Of a DNA stretch of 64,000 bases, positions 63,697 through 64,000 are shown piece by piece (position 1 is the stretch's first letter; each line of letters begins with the position of its first letter). Source of the stretch: an uncultured Draconibacterium sp. (GTDB lineage Bacteria; Bacteroidota; Bacteroidia; Bacteroidales; Prolixibacteraceae). Location: positions 1,094,001 through 1,158,000 of the forward strand of contig NZ_OY775906.1 of NCBI RefSeq assembly GCF_963675065.1. The letters run 5' to 3'. The position numbers and the translations under genes were made by a program. The notes beneath the pieces are model-generated. The model was not told where the DNA came from and ran no database searches. It was given only the letters and a program-made list of their open reading frames with translations.

Positions 63697-64000
63697 TCAG
63701 GCTAAACGTTTCAGCAAGCGCATAAACCGGATATAGAACAAAATTCCTGCGGTTCCCAAACCAACCAAATAGCCATACCAAATTCCCTGAGGCCCAGCAT
63801 CTAAAACAAACGTAAAAATGTAACTGGTTGGAATACCGATTAACAAATAAGCAATAAATGCAATTAGCATTGGTGTCGTTACATCGGCCATTCCACGCAG
63901 CGAACTTTGCATAATAACCTGTAATCCATCGAAGAGTTGGAACACCGCAGCAATTATTAATAATCTGGCTGCAACTTCAATAACTTTTTCATCAGTAGTA
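63697..64000 (-). CDS. MATE-family efflux transporter, C-terminal part (gene continues beyond window)
   Basis: The frame is open to the last base of the window; about 101 residues are visible. They show the conserved MATE C-terminal-half motif AAVFQLFDGLQVIMQSSLRGM, then hydrophobic helices (PMLIAFIAYLLIGIPTSYIF, GIWYGYLVGLGTAGILFYIRF). MATE proteins export drugs or metabolites by H+ or Na+ antiport. The 5' part lies outside the window. Confidence 0.92.
   Translation of the reverse strand, partial: TTDEKVIEVAARLLIIAAVFQLFDGLQVIMQSSLRGMADVTTPMLIAFIAYLLIGIPTSYIFTFVLDAGPQGIWYGYLVGLGTAGILFYIRFMRLLKRLA

Overview
The window reads as chromosome of a Bacteroidota bacterium. The evidence is a SusC/SusD pair with a FecR anti-sigma and ECF sigma factor, A+T-rich spacers carrying TAnnTTTG -7 promoter elements, N-terminal carboxypeptidase-regulatory-like domains on exported proteins, and a sodium-pumping methylmalonyl-CoA decarboxylase operon. 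A marine or anaerobic Marinilabiliales/Prolixibacteraceae-type organism would fit, but that rank is a guess. No rRNA, tRNA, CRISPR array or insertion sequence was recognised.

Layout. 1-1242: end of a NarL-type two-component system. 1495-4961: TPR proteins and a RelA-type (p)ppGpp synthetase with a degenerate hydrolase site. 5025-5540: ferritin. 5701-13147 (minus strand): a complete curli-type amyloid locus, with a LuxR-type regulator with a dead receiver, two large curlin-repeat proteins, an attenuator-like hairpin, a minor curlin, CsgE, CsgF, CsgG fused to a predicted C-terminal beta-barrel, and a lipoprotein. 13550-19657: acyl-CoA:carboxylate CoA-transferase, methylmalonyl-CoA epimerase and the four methylmalonyl-CoA decarboxylase subunits, i.e. 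propionate formation coupled to Na+ export. 19717-28266: mixed genes (YbaK, a duplicated-domain exported protein, SnoaL-like, atypical SDR, TonB receptor, RimO, exported creatininase-like).

28358-35027 holds two GT4-like glycosyltransferases, an HAD hydrolase, a GT81 (GpgS-like) synthase and a GH13_18 phosphorylase, which I interpret as a glucosylglycerate (or related glycoside) synthesis and phosphorolysis locus. 36081-41222 encodes a 1713-residue exported repeat protein containing an exact 399-bp tandem array. 41406-42869 is NhaC. 43081-43353 is a non-coding array of thirteen 21-bp units. 43597-51876 is a SusCD/FecR/ECF-sigma locus with an exported Gfo/Idh/MocA protein.

52179-63045 begins with a lone E2-type acyltransferase domain. 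It continues with a sugar-acid region: a LacI regulator with no ordinary start codon, a mannonate-oxidoreductase-type SDR, KDG-type kinase, LarA homologue, Gfo/Idh/MocA, a GxxExxY protein, PdxB, 6-phosphogluconate dehydrogenase and a zinc alcohol dehydrogenase. The window ends inside a MATE exporter after a 650-base gap carrying an orphan plus-strand terminator. All functional statements rest on motifs and neighbourhood read by eye; no database search was possible.
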